DNA of 64,000 bases. It comes from Dyadobacter luteus. Lineage in GTDB: Bacteria > Bacteroidota > Bacteroidia > Cytophagales > Spirosomataceae. Numbering within the stretch: the stretch's first letter is position 1; each line of letters starts with the position of its first letter. The translations under genes and the position numbers were made by a program. The notes beneath the pieces were generated by a model. It was not told the origin of the DNA. It worked only from the letters and a program-made list of their open reading frames with translations, and searched no databases. The stretch lies in NCBI RefSeq assembly GCF_003383615.1, contig NZ_QNUL01000001.1, positions 1 to 64,000 of the forward strand, written 5' to 3'. Positions 19,101 to 29,208 of this stretch are shown piece by piece.

Positions 19101-19501
19101 AGTTTAACTTGGGGCTATGGTGAACGAGGTAGCGGCAAGATATGAACTTTCGAAATCATTACTATAGGCTTAATACTATGGCATTGTAAGTTTTGTAGAA
19201 ATTAGTTTATTTACTTCGACCGATGTACGCTTCTGCTGTACTGATTTTTAGACAAATGTCCACGGAAGATGCATAATACGGGGATTATGATCTAATGATT
19301 TTAAAAGTAACACATGTTACCCGATAGCTCACTTAATGGCCGTATTGCTTTCTGGGGTACTTTTGGCCGATCATATTTAGGTTTGTAGTGTAACCAAATA
19401 GACAAATTAGTTTCTTTGCAAGATCCTGCCTTCGCTTGAAGTTGATAAAACTATTTCTATTTTCGCCACTAAAAGGCCGTATCATCCCTAAAAGAAATTT
19501 A
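19101..19501. other. Divergent promoter region of two histidine kinases
   Basis: About 400 AT-rich bases between the minus-strand PAS kinase and the plus-strand TPR kinase. Promoters for both must lie here, but I find no convincing -33/-7 pair, repeat or RNA gene. Confidence 0.4.
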
Positions 19502-21556
19502 ATGAGATTAATCTTTACGCTGCTGATTACAATTCTATTTTTTTCTTGCAAATCTGGTGTATCTGTTGGGCCGGAAGACGGATCGTGGGCCGATAGTGCA
19601 GCAGAACATGCTATGAAAATGATGTCTTCAAGTAAACCTGAGATGTCGTTAGAATATCTGGATTCGGTATATGCTTCAAGAACAAAGGTAAGTGAACAGG
19701 CACTGTGGAAGATGTATCACTCCAAGATGAACTTCTACACTTACTACCGTCAGGACTTTAAATTGCGTTTGGCATATATTGATAGTATGATTTCGGTTAG
19801 TGAAAACAACAAGGAAATTATGAGCTCCGAGTATGCGCAATCACTTTACCAAATGGCATCTGTTCTGAAGGATGAACAGCGATATAGTGAAGCATTTAAA
19901 TATTACTATAACGGCCGGTCGTTTGCTTTGGGTGTATTGGATAGTTGCAGCCTGAGTGATTTTAGTAATGCTCTTGGCATTATCCGTTTTCGACAAGGTG
20001 ATTTTGTCAAGGCGATTCCCTATCTACGTCAGGCGCTTTCCGAAGCTGAAAATTGTAAATCTTCCTCTTTTCAATATTCCTTTATTCTGCCCCAAAGTAT
20101 CCGGAATTCAATAGGGCTATGCTTTGAAAAGTCAGGGCAACTCGACTCAGCAGTGCATCACTATCAAAAAGCTTTACAGTTTATTCTGTCGCAAAAAGAG
20201 AATCATCCCTCGAGACAGGATTACATTACTGTTGCCAGAGCGGTAGTAGAAGGAAATCTTGGCGGAGCTTATGCATCAATGGGGCAGTTTGAAGAGGCTG
20301 AAAAACATTTGAAACTAAACATTTCACTCAATGACAGACCTGGTTTTGGAATTGAGGATGCGCAGACCGCAAAGGTCAAATTGGCCAGACTTTATCTTAA
20401 AATAAATAAAACCACGCATGCCAAGCAGATTTTATCTGAATTAGAGCAGGATTTAAAAGCGGGTAGGGGAAAAAGTAGGTCCCACCATGAGATATGGAAC
20501 GATTGGTATTTACTTCAATCTCAGTATTTCGAGCAAAAAGGGGACTACAGTAGGGCCGTACATTTTATGAAAGATTACCTTCATCATAAAGATTCGTTGG
20601 ACTTTGTCCAGAGAAGTTTAAAAGGCATTGATGTAGAAGAGCTTCTGCGCGATCAACACAGGAACTTCCAGCTTCGTCTTCTACAAAAAGACAATGAGTT
20701 GAAATCCAATTATCTGACGAGCCTGTCCATTATTCTGGTTATGGCCGTTGGTGTTGCAATTGTTATGTATCTGAATTCCCGGCGCTCTAGGAAAAATCTT
20801 GAAAAAGTAGTTGACCTGAATGCTCAGCTACAGAAAGCATTCAGTGCGCTGGAGATCAGTCAGAAGGAAAACACCAGGATTGTAAAGACCGTGGCTCATG
20901 ATCTTCGGGGGCCGCTTGACGCTATTACTTCACTAATAGATATTATGTCGGAAGAGCCAGGAAGATCTGGTGATGATGCAGAAGTACTCAACGTCATAAG
21001 AGGGACCAGTTCTCACTCGTTCCATTTGGTAGACAGCCTTATGCACTTAAATCTTACGGGGAAGCAGAAGTTATTGAAAGAGAAGACTGATCTAGCTTTG
21101 CTGATAAAACAGTGTGCCGATATGCTTTCGGTAAGAGCAAACGAGAAAAACCTTAAAATTTCTCTTGAACTTGCTACTGTTTACGCTCATGTTAATTATG
21201 AAAAAATGTGGCGTGCAGTTAACAATTTGATTACAAATGCTATAAAATTCAGTAAAGCAGGCACTTACATTGTCGTTAATCTCGAATCTTCCGATACGGA
21301 AATCGTTCTTAAGGTTACAGACAACGGGATTGGCATCGCTCCGGAGGTCGGAAATCAGATTTTTGATTCTTTCACAAACGCAAGGCATAAAGGAACCTCG
21401 GGAGAGGAGTCATTTGGTCTGGGTCTTTCTATTACAAAGCAAATTGTTGAGGCTCACGGTGGAACAATTAGATATAAGAGCGAATTAGGAAAGGGGACGA
21501 CTTTTTATGTGAGAATTCCCAAAATGAATCCCTTGGTAGAGCATACACCTCAATAG
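19502..21556 (+). CDS. TPR-containing sensor histidine kinase
   Basis: A 684-residue kinase if started at the ATG at 19502. That start gives a clean signal sequence ending in ILFFSC, with C16 as possible lipidation site; an upstream in-frame ATG at 19436 would add 22 residues ahead of the signal. A TPR-rich sensor region (about 100-375) should lie in the periplasm, followed by one transmembrane helix near 404-425, a short coiled coil, the His box with H466 (VAHDLRGPLD), and the ATP-binding domain with DNGIGIA and GLGLSI motifs. No receiver gene is adjacent. This architecture is common in Cytophagales. Confidence 0.9.
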   Translation: MRLIFTLLITILFFSCKSGVSVGPEDGSWADSAAEHAMKMMSSSKPEMSLEYLDSVYASRTKVSEQALWKMYHSKMNFYTYYRQDFKLRLAYIDSMISVSENNKEIMSSEYAQSLYQMASVLKDEQRYSEAFKYYYNGRSFALGVLDSCSLSDFSNALGIIRFRQGDFVKAIPYLRQALSEAENCKSSSFQYSFILPQSIRNSIGLCFEKSGQLDSAVHHYQKALQFILSQKENHPSRQDYITVARAVVEGNLGGAYASMGQFEEAEKHLKLNISLNDRPGFGIEDAQTAKVKLARLYLKINKTTHAKQILSELEQDLKAGRGKSRSHHEIWNDWYLLQSQYFEQKGDYSRAVHFMKDYLHHKDSLDFVQRSLKGIDVEELLRDQHRNFQLRLLQKDNELKSNYLTSLSIILVMAVGVAIVMYLNSRRSRKNLEKVVDLNAQLQKAFSALEISQKENTRIVKTVAHDLRGPLDAITSLIDIMSEEPGRSGDDAEVLNVIRGTSSHSFHLVDSLMHLNLTGKQKLLKEKTDLALLIKQCADMLSVRANEKNLKISLELATVYAHVNYEKMWRAVNNLITNAIKFSKAGTYIVVNLESSDTEIVLKVTDNGIGIAPEVGNQIFDSFTNARHKGTSGEESFGLGLSITKQIVEAHGGTIRYKSELGKGTTFYVRIPKMNPLVEHTPQ

Positions 21557-21846
21557 AGTAATTGACTGTTGGTTAAGACCAATAATTTTTTCACCAGCTT
21601 CTTTATAGGTGTTGGGTCTGTAACTCTGTTACAACTCCACAGAGCAGCTGTTGCTATCAGCAGTGTAAGTAAGTTTTTCATCATTAAAATATTTGAATGA
21701 ATTAATATAAGCCGGGCTATTTTTCTGGTACTGGCTGTTTGACACTGGAAACAGAAAGCAGGGTTGCATGGGTAGGAAAATATTTTTTTGTACCATACAT
21801 AGTAGGTATGGAAAATCCTAACGTCTATTTTCGCCAGATACGCTTC

Positions 21847-22695
21847 TTAGCCCAAAAAGTTAATCCTAAAACTGGATGGAGATTCACCCGTTTTGTTTTG
21901 AAATAATCTGCTGAAATACGCCGGATCGTCGTAACCGAGATCGTAGGCGATTTCTTTTGCGGTAAGGGAGGTATGCGCCAGTAATCGTTTCGCTTCCAGA
22001 ATAATGCGGTTTTTGATCACTTCATTGGGTTGAGGCAAACCCAGGCGGTTGAACTTGTGTGTAATTGTTTTCGGCGCCATACATAAAAAATCTGCGTAGT
22101 CGGCGACGGTATGTTTCGATTTATAATGCTCTTCTACCAGCCGGGTGAACTTGCGGAAAAATTCAAGATCGTTTTGCTGATCAGCCAATTCATTTGTCAA
22201 ATGTTGTCTTTTCCATGACCGGGTCGCCCTGATCAATAACTGTTTAAGATAAGTACGGACCATCTCTTCCAGAGAACTGTCATTGAGTTGGAACTCCTGG
22301 ATCATCTCTTTAAACAAACCACCAAGAAAAGCATTCTCAGCTTCCAAAAGCTCCACTTTGGGCATGTTCCGGATGTTGTTGAATAGCAAACCGTCACAGG
22401 CAACTTCCTGATCATGGATCTGTATGCAGTAAAAATCACGGTTGTAAAAAATGAGATATCCGCTTTCGGGACCAGCCTCTTCTAATTCTAAGTATTGATT
22501 TGGGCTGATAAAAAACAGCGTCGGCTGCTGTGTTTGATAACTGGCAAAGTCTACTTTAAGTTTGTAGGCAGCGGGCAGATATAGAATTTTGATGTATTCC
22601 TTGTAAGCAGGTCCATTGATCACATCCGTTTGCTGCTGACTTACATGCAGCAGTCCCAACGTCTTTAAATTGTTGTTGAAAACGGTTGTATTCAT
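21847..22695 (-). CDS. AraC-family transcriptional regulator
   Basis: A 282-residue protein with an N-terminal cupin-type domain and an AraC double helix-turn-helix at about 183-282 (TAKEIAYDLGYDDPAYFSRLF, closing with GESPSSFR). It is the next gene after the alpha/beta hydrolase on the same strand, but a terminator at 22745-22780 separates them, so it has its own promoter. It may control the hydrolase or the divergent molybdenum hydroxylase operon at 24164; neither is shown by the sequence. Confidence 0.88.
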   Translation of the reverse strand: MNTTVFNNNLKTLGLLHVSQQQTDVINGPAYKEYIKILYLPAAYKLKVDFASYQTQQPTLFFISPNQYLELEEAGPESGYLIFYNRDFYCIQIHDQEVACDGLLFNNIRNMPKVELLEAENAFLGGLFKEMIQEFQLNDSSLEEMVRTYLKQLLIRATRSWKRQHLTNELADQQNDLEFFRKFTRLVEEHYKSKHTVADYADFLCMAPKTITHKFNRLGLPQPNEVIKNRIILEAKRLLAHTSLTAKEIAYDLGYDDPAYFSRLFQNKTGESPSSFRINFLG

Positions 22696-22744
22696 GGCTA
22701 AACAGGGTCGTGGCTGGCAAGGTTTCTTTTTGTCTCAAAATAGG

Positions 22745-22780
22745 AAAAAAACCTGAGAAGCGATGATTTGCTTCACAGGT
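22745..22780 (-). terminator. Intrinsic terminator after alpha/beta hydrolase
   Basis: Read on the minus strand, two 5-bp stem blocks separated by one A-A mismatch (22751-22755/22776-22780 and 22757-22761/22070-type partner at 22770-22774) are followed by six T (22745-22750). Confidence 0.7.
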
Positions 22781-22792
22781 GAGATCATTTTT

Positions 22793-23698
22793 TTAGTTTC
22801 TGGCAAATTTTTCAAGCTCAGCATTGAATTTATCCATTTCCTCCAGGAATAACCCATGCCCGCCTTTTTCAAATTTCACTATATAAGATCCTTTGATGGC
22901 CTTGTTTAACAGTTCGGCTTGAACAAAGTCACACAATTTGTCGTTCACGCCATGGAATATCGCTACCGGCATTTTGATTTTTGGCAGCACAGGACGAAGA
23001 TCCAGATCACCCAAAGCCATAATAGCTTGTGTGGTAGCGTATGGTGATGCATTCAGGTTGATACTTTCCAGCCATTTGATAGATTCTGGCGAAAGTCCGC
23101 CCTCTTGTCCCTCAAATGCTTTTCCAAAACCTGCAACAAGTTGTTCGCGATTGGTTTTAGTTTGCCTGATCAGATCGGTTGCACCTTGCTCGGTAATGCC
23201 GTAAGGATGGCCGTCGCGTTGTTTCCACGTAGGACCAGTTGCCCCAAACAAGGCCAACTTCTTAATGTGGGCACCATTGTATTTGGTTACAAAGTGAAGG
23301 GTTACAGCGCTTCCCATTGAGAATCCGCCGAGTGTTGCATTTTCAATTTTGAGTTTTTCTAAAACCACTTTGATGTCGTCGGAGAACGTGTCGAAGTCAT
23401 ATTTCCCATAAGGTCTGTCTGATTTTCCAAAACCTCGCAGGGAAATGCCGATGACTCTGAAACCCTTCTCAACCAAGTACTGGTATTGATATTCGTACAT
23501 CTCGTTGTTCAGAGGCCATCCGTGGATAAGTACAACAGGCTGACCTTCACCCAGGTCGATCACATGCAGTTTTACATTTTTCTCTACTTCAATATATTCT
23601 TCTCTCCCGAATGATGCGGGTTTGCGTGTTTGTGCGAAAAGGAATTGGCTTTGGATAAAAGTAAACATGAAGGCGATAGTCAGTGCAATAGTTTTCAT
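22793..23698 (-). CDS. Secreted alpha/beta hydrolase (haloperoxidase-like)
   Basis: A 301-residue alpha/beta hydrolase. The chosen start (23698) gives a clean signal peptide ending in FLFAQ; a longer frame from 23767 would bury that signal. Seen: HGWPLN oxyanion segment, nucleophile elbow GGFSMGS with S127, acid D253 in HGVNDKLCD and H281 in GGHGLFLEE, completing the triad. The pattern is that of cofactor-free haloperoxidase/esterase-type members. Location is periplasmic. The substrate is unknown. A terminator ends the transcript. Confidence 0.85.
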   Translation of the reverse strand: MKTIALTIAFMFTFIQSQFLFAQTRKPASFGREEYIEVEKNVKLHVIDLGEGQPVVLIHGWPLNNEMYEYQYQYLVEKGFRVIGISLRGFGKSDRPYGKYDFDTFSDDIKVVLEKLKIENATLGGFSMGSAVTLHFVTKYNGAHIKKLALFGATGPTWKQRDGHPYGITEQGATDLIRQTKTNREQLVAGFGKAFEGQEGGLSPESIKWLESINLNASPYATTQAIMALGDLDLRPVLPKIKMPVAIFHGVNDKLCDFVQAELLNKAIKGSYIVKFEKGGHGLFLEEMDKFNAELEKFARN

Positions 23699-24163
23699 CT
23701 GAGCAATAATTTTGAATGTTTGAGTTAATCTGTTAACCGTTAGCAGATTGTCGTTCCGTTTTGACATTACAAAGGTGGCAGTTCTGGCAGGTCAGAAGAA
23801 TGGATAAAAGGCAATGCGTCTTGTACATTTTTCCCTGATAAAATCAGGGGTTTATAAAGAGCCGAAAGTTGGTCTAATCGCTGGTAGAACGACTCTGACT
23901 AAGGAGCAGTGATGGGCGTCTCGCTGTATTGGTAACAACTCTTGCCAGACTGAAAATTTTAACAAACAGTAAGAAATGAATCCAAACCCATGCAGGCGAC
24001 TGGCGGGCATTAAAAATTTGTACTACCGGTTTGGACAGGTTTGAGTGCGTATACAACTTATCGTTCTTTTTGTTTTGTAAACATTAACGTTTTTCAATTT
24101 AGACGAACCCGGATGGCACGCTTATTATAGGCCGACATTCATTCAAATCAAAACACAATCACC
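23699..24163. other. Intergenic region upstream of the PaoABC-like operon
   Basis: About 465 bases separating the divergent hydrolase gene and the hydroxylase operon. I see no gene, RNA or repeat. The last 20 bases before the ATG (AC-rich, CAATCACC) resemble those before the first hydroxylase operon at 4078, which may reflect a shared leader. Confidence 0.4.
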
Positions 24164-24679
24164 ATGGCGATATTATCCATTGTAAATCAAAACTCCTGTG
24201 AAGAAGAATTTTCGTTGCGAGAGGTGCCATTAAAAATTAATGGTAAGCTGGTTAATTTACAGCTCAGACCCTGGGTTAGCCTTCTGGATGCACTAAGGGA
24301 ATATGCCGGTTTGACCGGCACCAAAAAAGGCTGTGACCATGGACAATGCGGAGCGTGCACAGTGCTTTGCGATGGAGAACGGATTTTGAGTTGTCTCACG
24401 CTGGCGGTGATGAAAGAGGATGCTGAGATTACAACAATCGAAGGTGTAGGGACAGAGAATGAGTTGCATCCATTGCAAAAGGCATTTATTGCGCATGATG
24501 CTTTCCAGTGCGGCTATTGCACACCTGGCCAGATATGCAGTGCCATAGGAATGCTGAACGAAGGCAAAGCGCAGAACAGAGAGGATGTGAAGGAACTCAT
24601 GAGTGGAAATCTCTGCCGCTGCGGGGCCAACAGCAATATAATCGACGCGATAATGGAAGTAAAAAACGAAACGATATGA
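24164..24679 (+). CDS. Molybdenum hydroxylase [2Fe-2S] subunit (PaoA/YagT-like)
   Basis: A 171-residue iron-sulfur subunit. Ligands C57, C62, C65 and C77 for the ferredoxin-type cluster and C116, C119, C151 and C153 for the second cluster are all present. Unlike E. coli PaoA it carries no Tat signal, so this enzyme should stay in the cytoplasm. It is the first gene of a three-subunit operon in the order FeS-FAD-Mo, and its stop overlaps the next start by 4 nt. Electrons would pass from molybdenum through both clusters to FAD. Confidence 0.92.
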   Translation: MAILSIVNQNSCEEEFSLREVPLKINGKLVNLQLRPWVSLLDALREYAGLTGTKKGCDHGQCGACTVLCDGERILSCLTLAVMKEDAEITTIEGVGTENELHPLQKAFIAHDAFQCGYCTPGQICSAIGMLNEGKAQNREDVKELMSGNLCRCGANSNIIDAIMEVKNETI

Positions 24680-25695
24680 ATAATTTCACTTATTCCAAAG
24701 CCAGTACTGTACAAGATGCGGTGAATCGTGTGCAACAAGGACCAGAGGCGAAGTTTGTGGCGGGTGGCACAAATCTGATAGACCTGATGAAATACCACGT
24801 AATTACTACAGACGCGCTTATAGACGTCAATCATGTAGAGGGGTATCACGCTATTGAGGCCAGAGGTGAAGGTGGAATCCGGTTGGGTGCATTTATGACT
24901 AATGCAAAAACGGCCTACCATCCGATTATCGAACAGCAGTATCCTTTGCTGTCCCGCGCGATACTGGCCGGGGCATCCGCCCAGATCAGAAATATGGCAA
25001 CTAACGGAGGTAATTTGTTGCAGCGTACCAGGTGTTACTATTTTTATGACGTAAACACGCCTTGTAATAAACGGGAACCCGGATCTGGATGTTCGGCAAT
25101 AGGCGGATATAACCGTATTATGGCCATTTTAGGTGCCAGCGAAAGTTGTATTGCCGTTTTTCCATCGGATATGTGCGTGGCGCTTGCTGCATTGGAAGCA
25201 AAAGTGAATATCTCAGGACCCCACGGAGACCGCAGCCTTGCCTTCACTGATTTTCATCGATTACCCGGAAACACGCCAGACATTGATAACAACCTGAGCC
25301 ATGGCGAAATCATAACAAGCATTGATCTGCCGTCGAAAGGTTTCTCCGACAATTATTCATACCTGAAACTCCGGGACAGAAACTCTTATGCGTTCGCGCT
25401 CGTCTCTGTTGCAACTGCTCTGGAGCTGGAAGACGGGATTGTCAGGGAAAGCCGGATTGCCTTAGGTGGTGTTGCACACAAACCCTGGCGGTCAGCAGAG
25501 GGAGAAGCTTTTTTACAAGGTAAGGAAGCCACAAAGGAGAATTTTACGCGAGTTGCAGAGATTATTCTGACAGGCGCAGCAGGATACCAATACAACAGTT
25601 TTAAGATTGAACTGGCAAAAAGGGCAATCGTTCGCAATTGCATGATGGCATTAAACCCCGAAACACAATTACCAGGAGCGCAGCCGTCCCGGTAA
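24676..25695 (+). CDS. Molybdenum hydroxylase FAD-binding subunit (PaoB/YagS-like)
   Basis: A 339-residue FAD subunit starting at the ATG at 24676, which overlaps the previous stop (ATGA). FVAGGTNLIDLM at 27-38 and IRNMATNGGNL at 104-114 are the two FAD-binding signatures. Cysteines C120, C130, C139 and C158 lie in an insertion of the type that holds an extra [4Fe-4S] cluster in PaoB of E. coli; the cluster is inferred from spacing. The C-terminal third is the CO-dehydrogenase flavoprotein C-terminal domain. It would hand electrons to NAD+, oxygen or another acceptor. Confidence 0.92.
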   Translation: MNNFTYSKASTVQDAVNRVQQGPEAKFVAGGTNLIDLMKYHVITTDALIDVNHVEGYHAIEARGEGGIRLGAFMTNAKTAYHPIIEQQYPLLSRAILAGASAQIRNMATNGGNLLQRTRCYYFYDVNTPCNKREPGSGCSAIGGYNRIMAILGASESCIAVFPSDMCVALAALEAKVNISGPHGDRSLAFTDFHRLPGNTPDIDNNLSHGEIITSIDLPSKGFSDNYSYLKLRDRNSYAFALVSVATALELEDGIVRESRIALGGVAHKPWRSAEGEAFLQGKEATKENFTRVAEIILTGAAGYQYNSFKIELAKRAIVRNCMMALNPETQLPGAQPSR

Positions 25696-25776
25696 CTGGT
25701 TATAACAACACGCATCTTGCTAAAATATTAAAGTCACTCTGCCAACATCAACTGGTTGGCGCATCAAACTGAAAAT

Positions 25777-28014
25777 ATGTCCCTTACAGCATCAATAGGT
25801 CAGCCGATAAGTCGTCTCGAAGGAAATTTAAAAGTGACTGGAGCTGCAAAGTACTCCGGCGATTACAATGTCGCAGGACTGCTTTACGGGCATGTCATCA
25901 ACAGCACCATCACCAAAGGAAAAATAGCGCAGATCAGCACTGTTAAGGCAAAGGCATTGCCTGGGGTGATACAGGTTTTTACACATGAAAACAGACCGTC
26001 GCTTGCCTGGTTCAATCAGATGTATGCCGATATGGATGCTCCGCCGGGCTCGCCGTTCAGACCTTTGTACGACGGGGAAATAAGGTACAACGGACAGCCG
26101 ATAGGGCTTGTGGTAGCTGAGACTTTTGAACTGGCCAGATATGCTGCTACGTTAGTCGAGGTGCTTTATGAGAACGAAACTTTCAGCACGAATCTGGAAG
26201 AAAATGTTGCTGACGCACACACGCCTGCTTTGGGGCTGGCCACCATGCTCAAACCGCCTCCACCGAAGCCCACAGGAGATTTCGAAACTGCATTCGCAGA
26301 ATCTTTCGCTCAGGTAACCGCCGATTATTCCCACGGTACTGAGCACCATAACCCGCTGGAATTATTTGCTACAACGACCATTTACGAAGGTGATGGTAAA
26401 CTCACCATTTATGACAAAACACAAGGGACGGTTAACAGCCAGCTGTATGTAGGAAATGTTTTTGGACTAAAATACAAAGACGTACGGGTGATATCTCCGT
26501 TTGTGGGTGGAGCTTTCGGGTCTGGTTTAAGGCCACAATATCAACTGTTTATGTCAGTAATGGCTTCTTTGGAATTGAAACGGTCGGTGCGCGTAACATT
26601 GGACCGTAGCCAGATGTTCACTTTCGGCCACAGACCGCCGACCCTTCAATCAACTCGTTTTGGGGCTGATAAGGATGGAAAGATTACGGCTATGAACCAT
26701 TCTGCCATTGCTGAAACCTCCCGGTTTGAGGATTATACAGAGGTTGTGGTGAACTGGTCGCATATGCTTTACCCGGCACCCAATACACTGATGGAATATA
26801 AGCTGGTCAACCTGGATGTTTACAGCCCTTTGGATATGCGCTCACCCGGTGGCAGCACTGGTCTGCATGCCATTGAGAGCACCATGGATGAACTGGCGTA
26901 CAAACTAAATATTGATCCTCTACAACTCAGGCTGATCAATTACAGCGACAGAGACGAAAGTCTGGATAGACCTTACAGCAGTAAGGAGCTGAAGCAGTGT
27001 TTTCTGCAGGGTGCAGAAAAGTTTGGCTGGGCCAACCGCAACCCTGAACCGGGCAGTATGCGGAATGGAAATAAGTTGATTGGTCACGGTATGGCAACCG
27101 GGATATGGGAAGCAAATCATCTACCTGCCAAGGCGGAAATGATTATTACAAAGGAAGGAAAATTGAAGGTCAATAGTGCAGTGACTGATATTGGAACAGG
27201 AACGATGACGATCATGGCACAGATAGCAGCGGATGAATTTGGTTTATCTGTGGAAGACGTTGTTTTCTCTTATGGGGATAGCAAGAAGCCTTTTGCGCCG
27301 ATACAGGGAGGTTCGTTCACTACATCTACCGTAGGGTCAGCCATAAAAGCAGCTGGGAAGGCTTTGCGTAAAAAGTTGCTTAAAAAGGCTGGGTTAATGG
27401 ATAATTCCGCGTTTAGGGGAGTACCGATTAGTGAAGTTATTTTTGATAATGGTTATATCATTTTAAAGAACGATCCGGAAGTCTCGGTTTCTCTCAGGGA
27501 TATAATTTTAGCAAACAAGGGGAAAGAAATCAAGACAAATAACCTTTCAGTTCCAAATGTTTTTAAACTGAAAAAATACTCACGTGCTGCACATAGTGCG
27601 GTTTTTGTGGAAGTAGAAGTAGACCAGGAACTTGGCGTTGTCAATGTAACAAGGGCACTTACTGTTGTGGCCGCCGGCAGGATTATCAACCCTAAAACGG
27701 CACGCAGCCAGATTTTGGGAGGAATGGTGTGGAGTATCAGTAAAGCATTAAGAGAAGAAACCATTGTTGATCACGGCTTGGGGAAATATATGAACCAGAA
27801 TCTGGGTGAATATCATATTCCTGTCCATGCCGATATTCACGATCTGGATGTAATTTTTGTTGAGGAAAATGATACTATTATTAATGAGTTGGGGACAAAA
27901 GGAGTAGGGGAAATCGGACTTGTGGGAATGCCCCCCGCCATTGCAAATGCCATCTACCATGCCACGGGAAAAAGAATAAACCAGTTTCCGATTCACTTTG
28001 ATAGTTTGTTGTGA
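25777..28014 (+). CDS. Molybdopterin-binding hydroxylase large subunit (PaoC/YagR-like)
   Basis: A 745-residue catalytic subunit. I prefer the ATG at 25777 over an upstream in-frame TTG at 25756, because homology starts at SIGQPISRLEG. GGAFGSG at 244-250 contacts the cofactor, and GVGEIGLVG contains E712, the expected catalytic glutamate. There is no signal peptide, consistent with a cytoplasmic complex with the two preceding subunits; the gap to the FAD gene is 81 nt. Relatives oxidise aromatic and other aldehydes to acids, often for detoxification. The cofactor-maturation protein PaoD/XdhC is not encoded in this window. Confidence 0.92.
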   Translation: MSLTASIGQPISRLEGNLKVTGAAKYSGDYNVAGLLYGHVINSTITKGKIAQISTVKAKALPGVIQVFTHENRPSLAWFNQMYADMDAPPGSPFRPLYDGEIRYNGQPIGLVVAETFELARYAATLVEVLYENETFSTNLEENVADAHTPALGLATMLKPPPPKPTGDFETAFAESFAQVTADYSHGTEHHNPLELFATTTIYEGDGKLTIYDKTQGTVNSQLYVGNVFGLKYKDVRVISPFVGGAFGSGLRPQYQLFMSVMASLELKRSVRVTLDRSQMFTFGHRPPTLQSTRFGADKDGKITAMNHSAIAETSRFEDYTEVVVNWSHMLYPAPNTLMEYKLVNLDVYSPLDMRSPGGSTGLHAIESTMDELAYKLNIDPLQLRLINYSDRDESLDRPYSSKELKQCFLQGAEKFGWANRNPEPGSMRNGNKLIGHGMATGIWEANHLPAKAEMIITKEGKLKVNSAVTDIGTGTMTIMAQIAADEFGLSVEDVVFSYGDSKKPFAPIQGGSFTTSTVGSAIKAAGKALRKKLLKKAGLMDNSAFRGVPISEVIFDNGYIILKNDPEVSVSLRDIILANKGKEIKTNNLSVPNVFKLKKYSRAAHSAVFVEVEVDQELGVVNVTRALTVVAAGRIINPKTARSQILGGMVWSISKALREETIVDHGLGKYMNQNLGEYHIPVHADIHDLDVIFVEENDTIINELGTKGVGEIGLVGMPPAIANAIYHATGKRINQFPIHFDSLL

Positions 28015-28053
28015 GTGACAGCCTATTTTCAGAGAGATATACGAAAACCACAA

Positions 28054-28090
28054 GACTGGCTGGATGGATTGTAAAACCCGGCCAGCCAGT
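28054..28090. terminator. Hairpin after the PaoABC-like operon
   Basis: A 9-bp GC-rich perfect stem (28054-28062 with 28082-28090) follows the operon end by 40 nt. It lacks a T-run and so may be a weak or rho-assisted terminator shared with the convergent receiver gene. Confidence 0.4.
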
Positions 28091-28225
28091 CCTGGAACGT
28101 GGTGAAATGGTCGCAATACTGAACACATCAACCTCCTGTTAACGGCAATTTTTCAGATTGCGAAACCAAAATCTCAATTTTTTTTCACCAGGCGAATAGG
28201 CGCTCTTGCAGGTGAAATTATATGG

Positions 28226-28669
28226 TTATCTGACATCCAAATAGAATTCGGATTCTTTTTTCGCCCAGTCTGTGGAAAGCACATTTTTAACAGTTTGCTG
28301 ATACTCGGTCAGCGATGCCGGCTTTGTTATAAAGCCATTTGCACCCAGCGTTCTGGACTGAGATACGTAGTGGTCCATATTTGAGCTGGATAACATCACT
28401 ACCGGCAATGTCCAACGCTGCTTTCGGATTTCTGCAAGACATTCAAAACCGTTCATAAGGTGCATATTGATATCCAGAAAAATAATATCAACATCCTGGA
28501 TTTGGGTCAGCAATGATATCGCATCCAGTCCATTATAAGCCAGTTTTAAATCTATTGTTATTTGAAAATCGGAAATTGCCTCTGTAAATACCAAAATATC
28601 ATCTTTGTCATCGTCTACCAGCAATATTGTTAGAGTCTGCAAACTAAACGACTGGCTAAAAATGTCCAT
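28226..28669 (-). CDS. Single-domain response regulator
   Basis: A 147-residue CheY-like receiver with no output domain. Acidic residues D19-D21, phospho-acceptor D66 in FLDINM, S94 and K116 are present. The residue after the DINM motif is H70 where nearly all receivers have Pro, a change near the phosphorylation loop that may alter dephosphorylation or partner choice. No kinase gene is adjacent; the nearest kinases are at 16836 and 19502. A 16-residue C-terminal extension follows the last helix. Confidence 0.85.
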   Translation of the reverse strand: MDIFSQSFSLQTLTILLVDDDKDDILVFTEAISDFQITIDLKLAYNGLDAISLLTQIQDVDIIFLDINMHLMNGFECLAEIRKQRWTLPVVMLSSSNMDHYVSQSRTLGANGFITKPASLTEYQQTVKNVLSTDWAKKESEFYLDVR

Positions 28670-29208
28670 AGGGTTTTAAATGTTTTATATAAATGTGAAA
28701 ACCAGCGAATTCAAAAGCTGGAAATAAAATCGTACCTGTTCGGTGCACCTGACTGCTTTTAATACTGCAATTTTATTACGTCAACAGTTAAATCCACTTT
28801 AAAGTGCTCGTTGATCTCATTTTATCAGCCAGTAGAACAGTTTTAACTATCATCATGAAAATCTAACCTTGTCCAACCATCTGATCTGAAATCAGAAAGC
28901 TTTGCCGATCGGCGTCCGGTCAGCGACTTTGCCTTGAAGAAATCTAAGGATGATTAGGACTCAATTCAAAGTGGGAGCCTAAGGAGTAGGGAAGTGATTT
29001 GCCTGCTTGCTTAATCCCGGCGATCCCACTTCTGCGGCCTTAATCATTTGGCATACCTTTTTATCAGCTGCTGCGCAAATCGCATTTTGCCCATCTATCC
29101 ACTCAACCGGTCCAATGCCAAGCCGCAGTTGAGATTTGAATCGCTGTCAACTGGTTTTTATTTTTTATCCATTATCCAAGTTTTTAAACACATGCTCATC
29201 AACAGCTA
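28670..29208. other. Intergenic region, nothing identified
   Basis: About 540 bases with frequent stops in every frame. I see no RNA gene, repeat or recognisable gene remnant. The region borders the decayed cluster to its right, so it could hold older, unrecognisable decay. Confidence 0.45.

Noticed and set aside
24508..24675. N-terminal extension of the FAD subunit before 24676
   Set aside because: The added residues overlap the iron-sulfur gene in another frame and do not resemble the family; the ATGA overlap start is standard.
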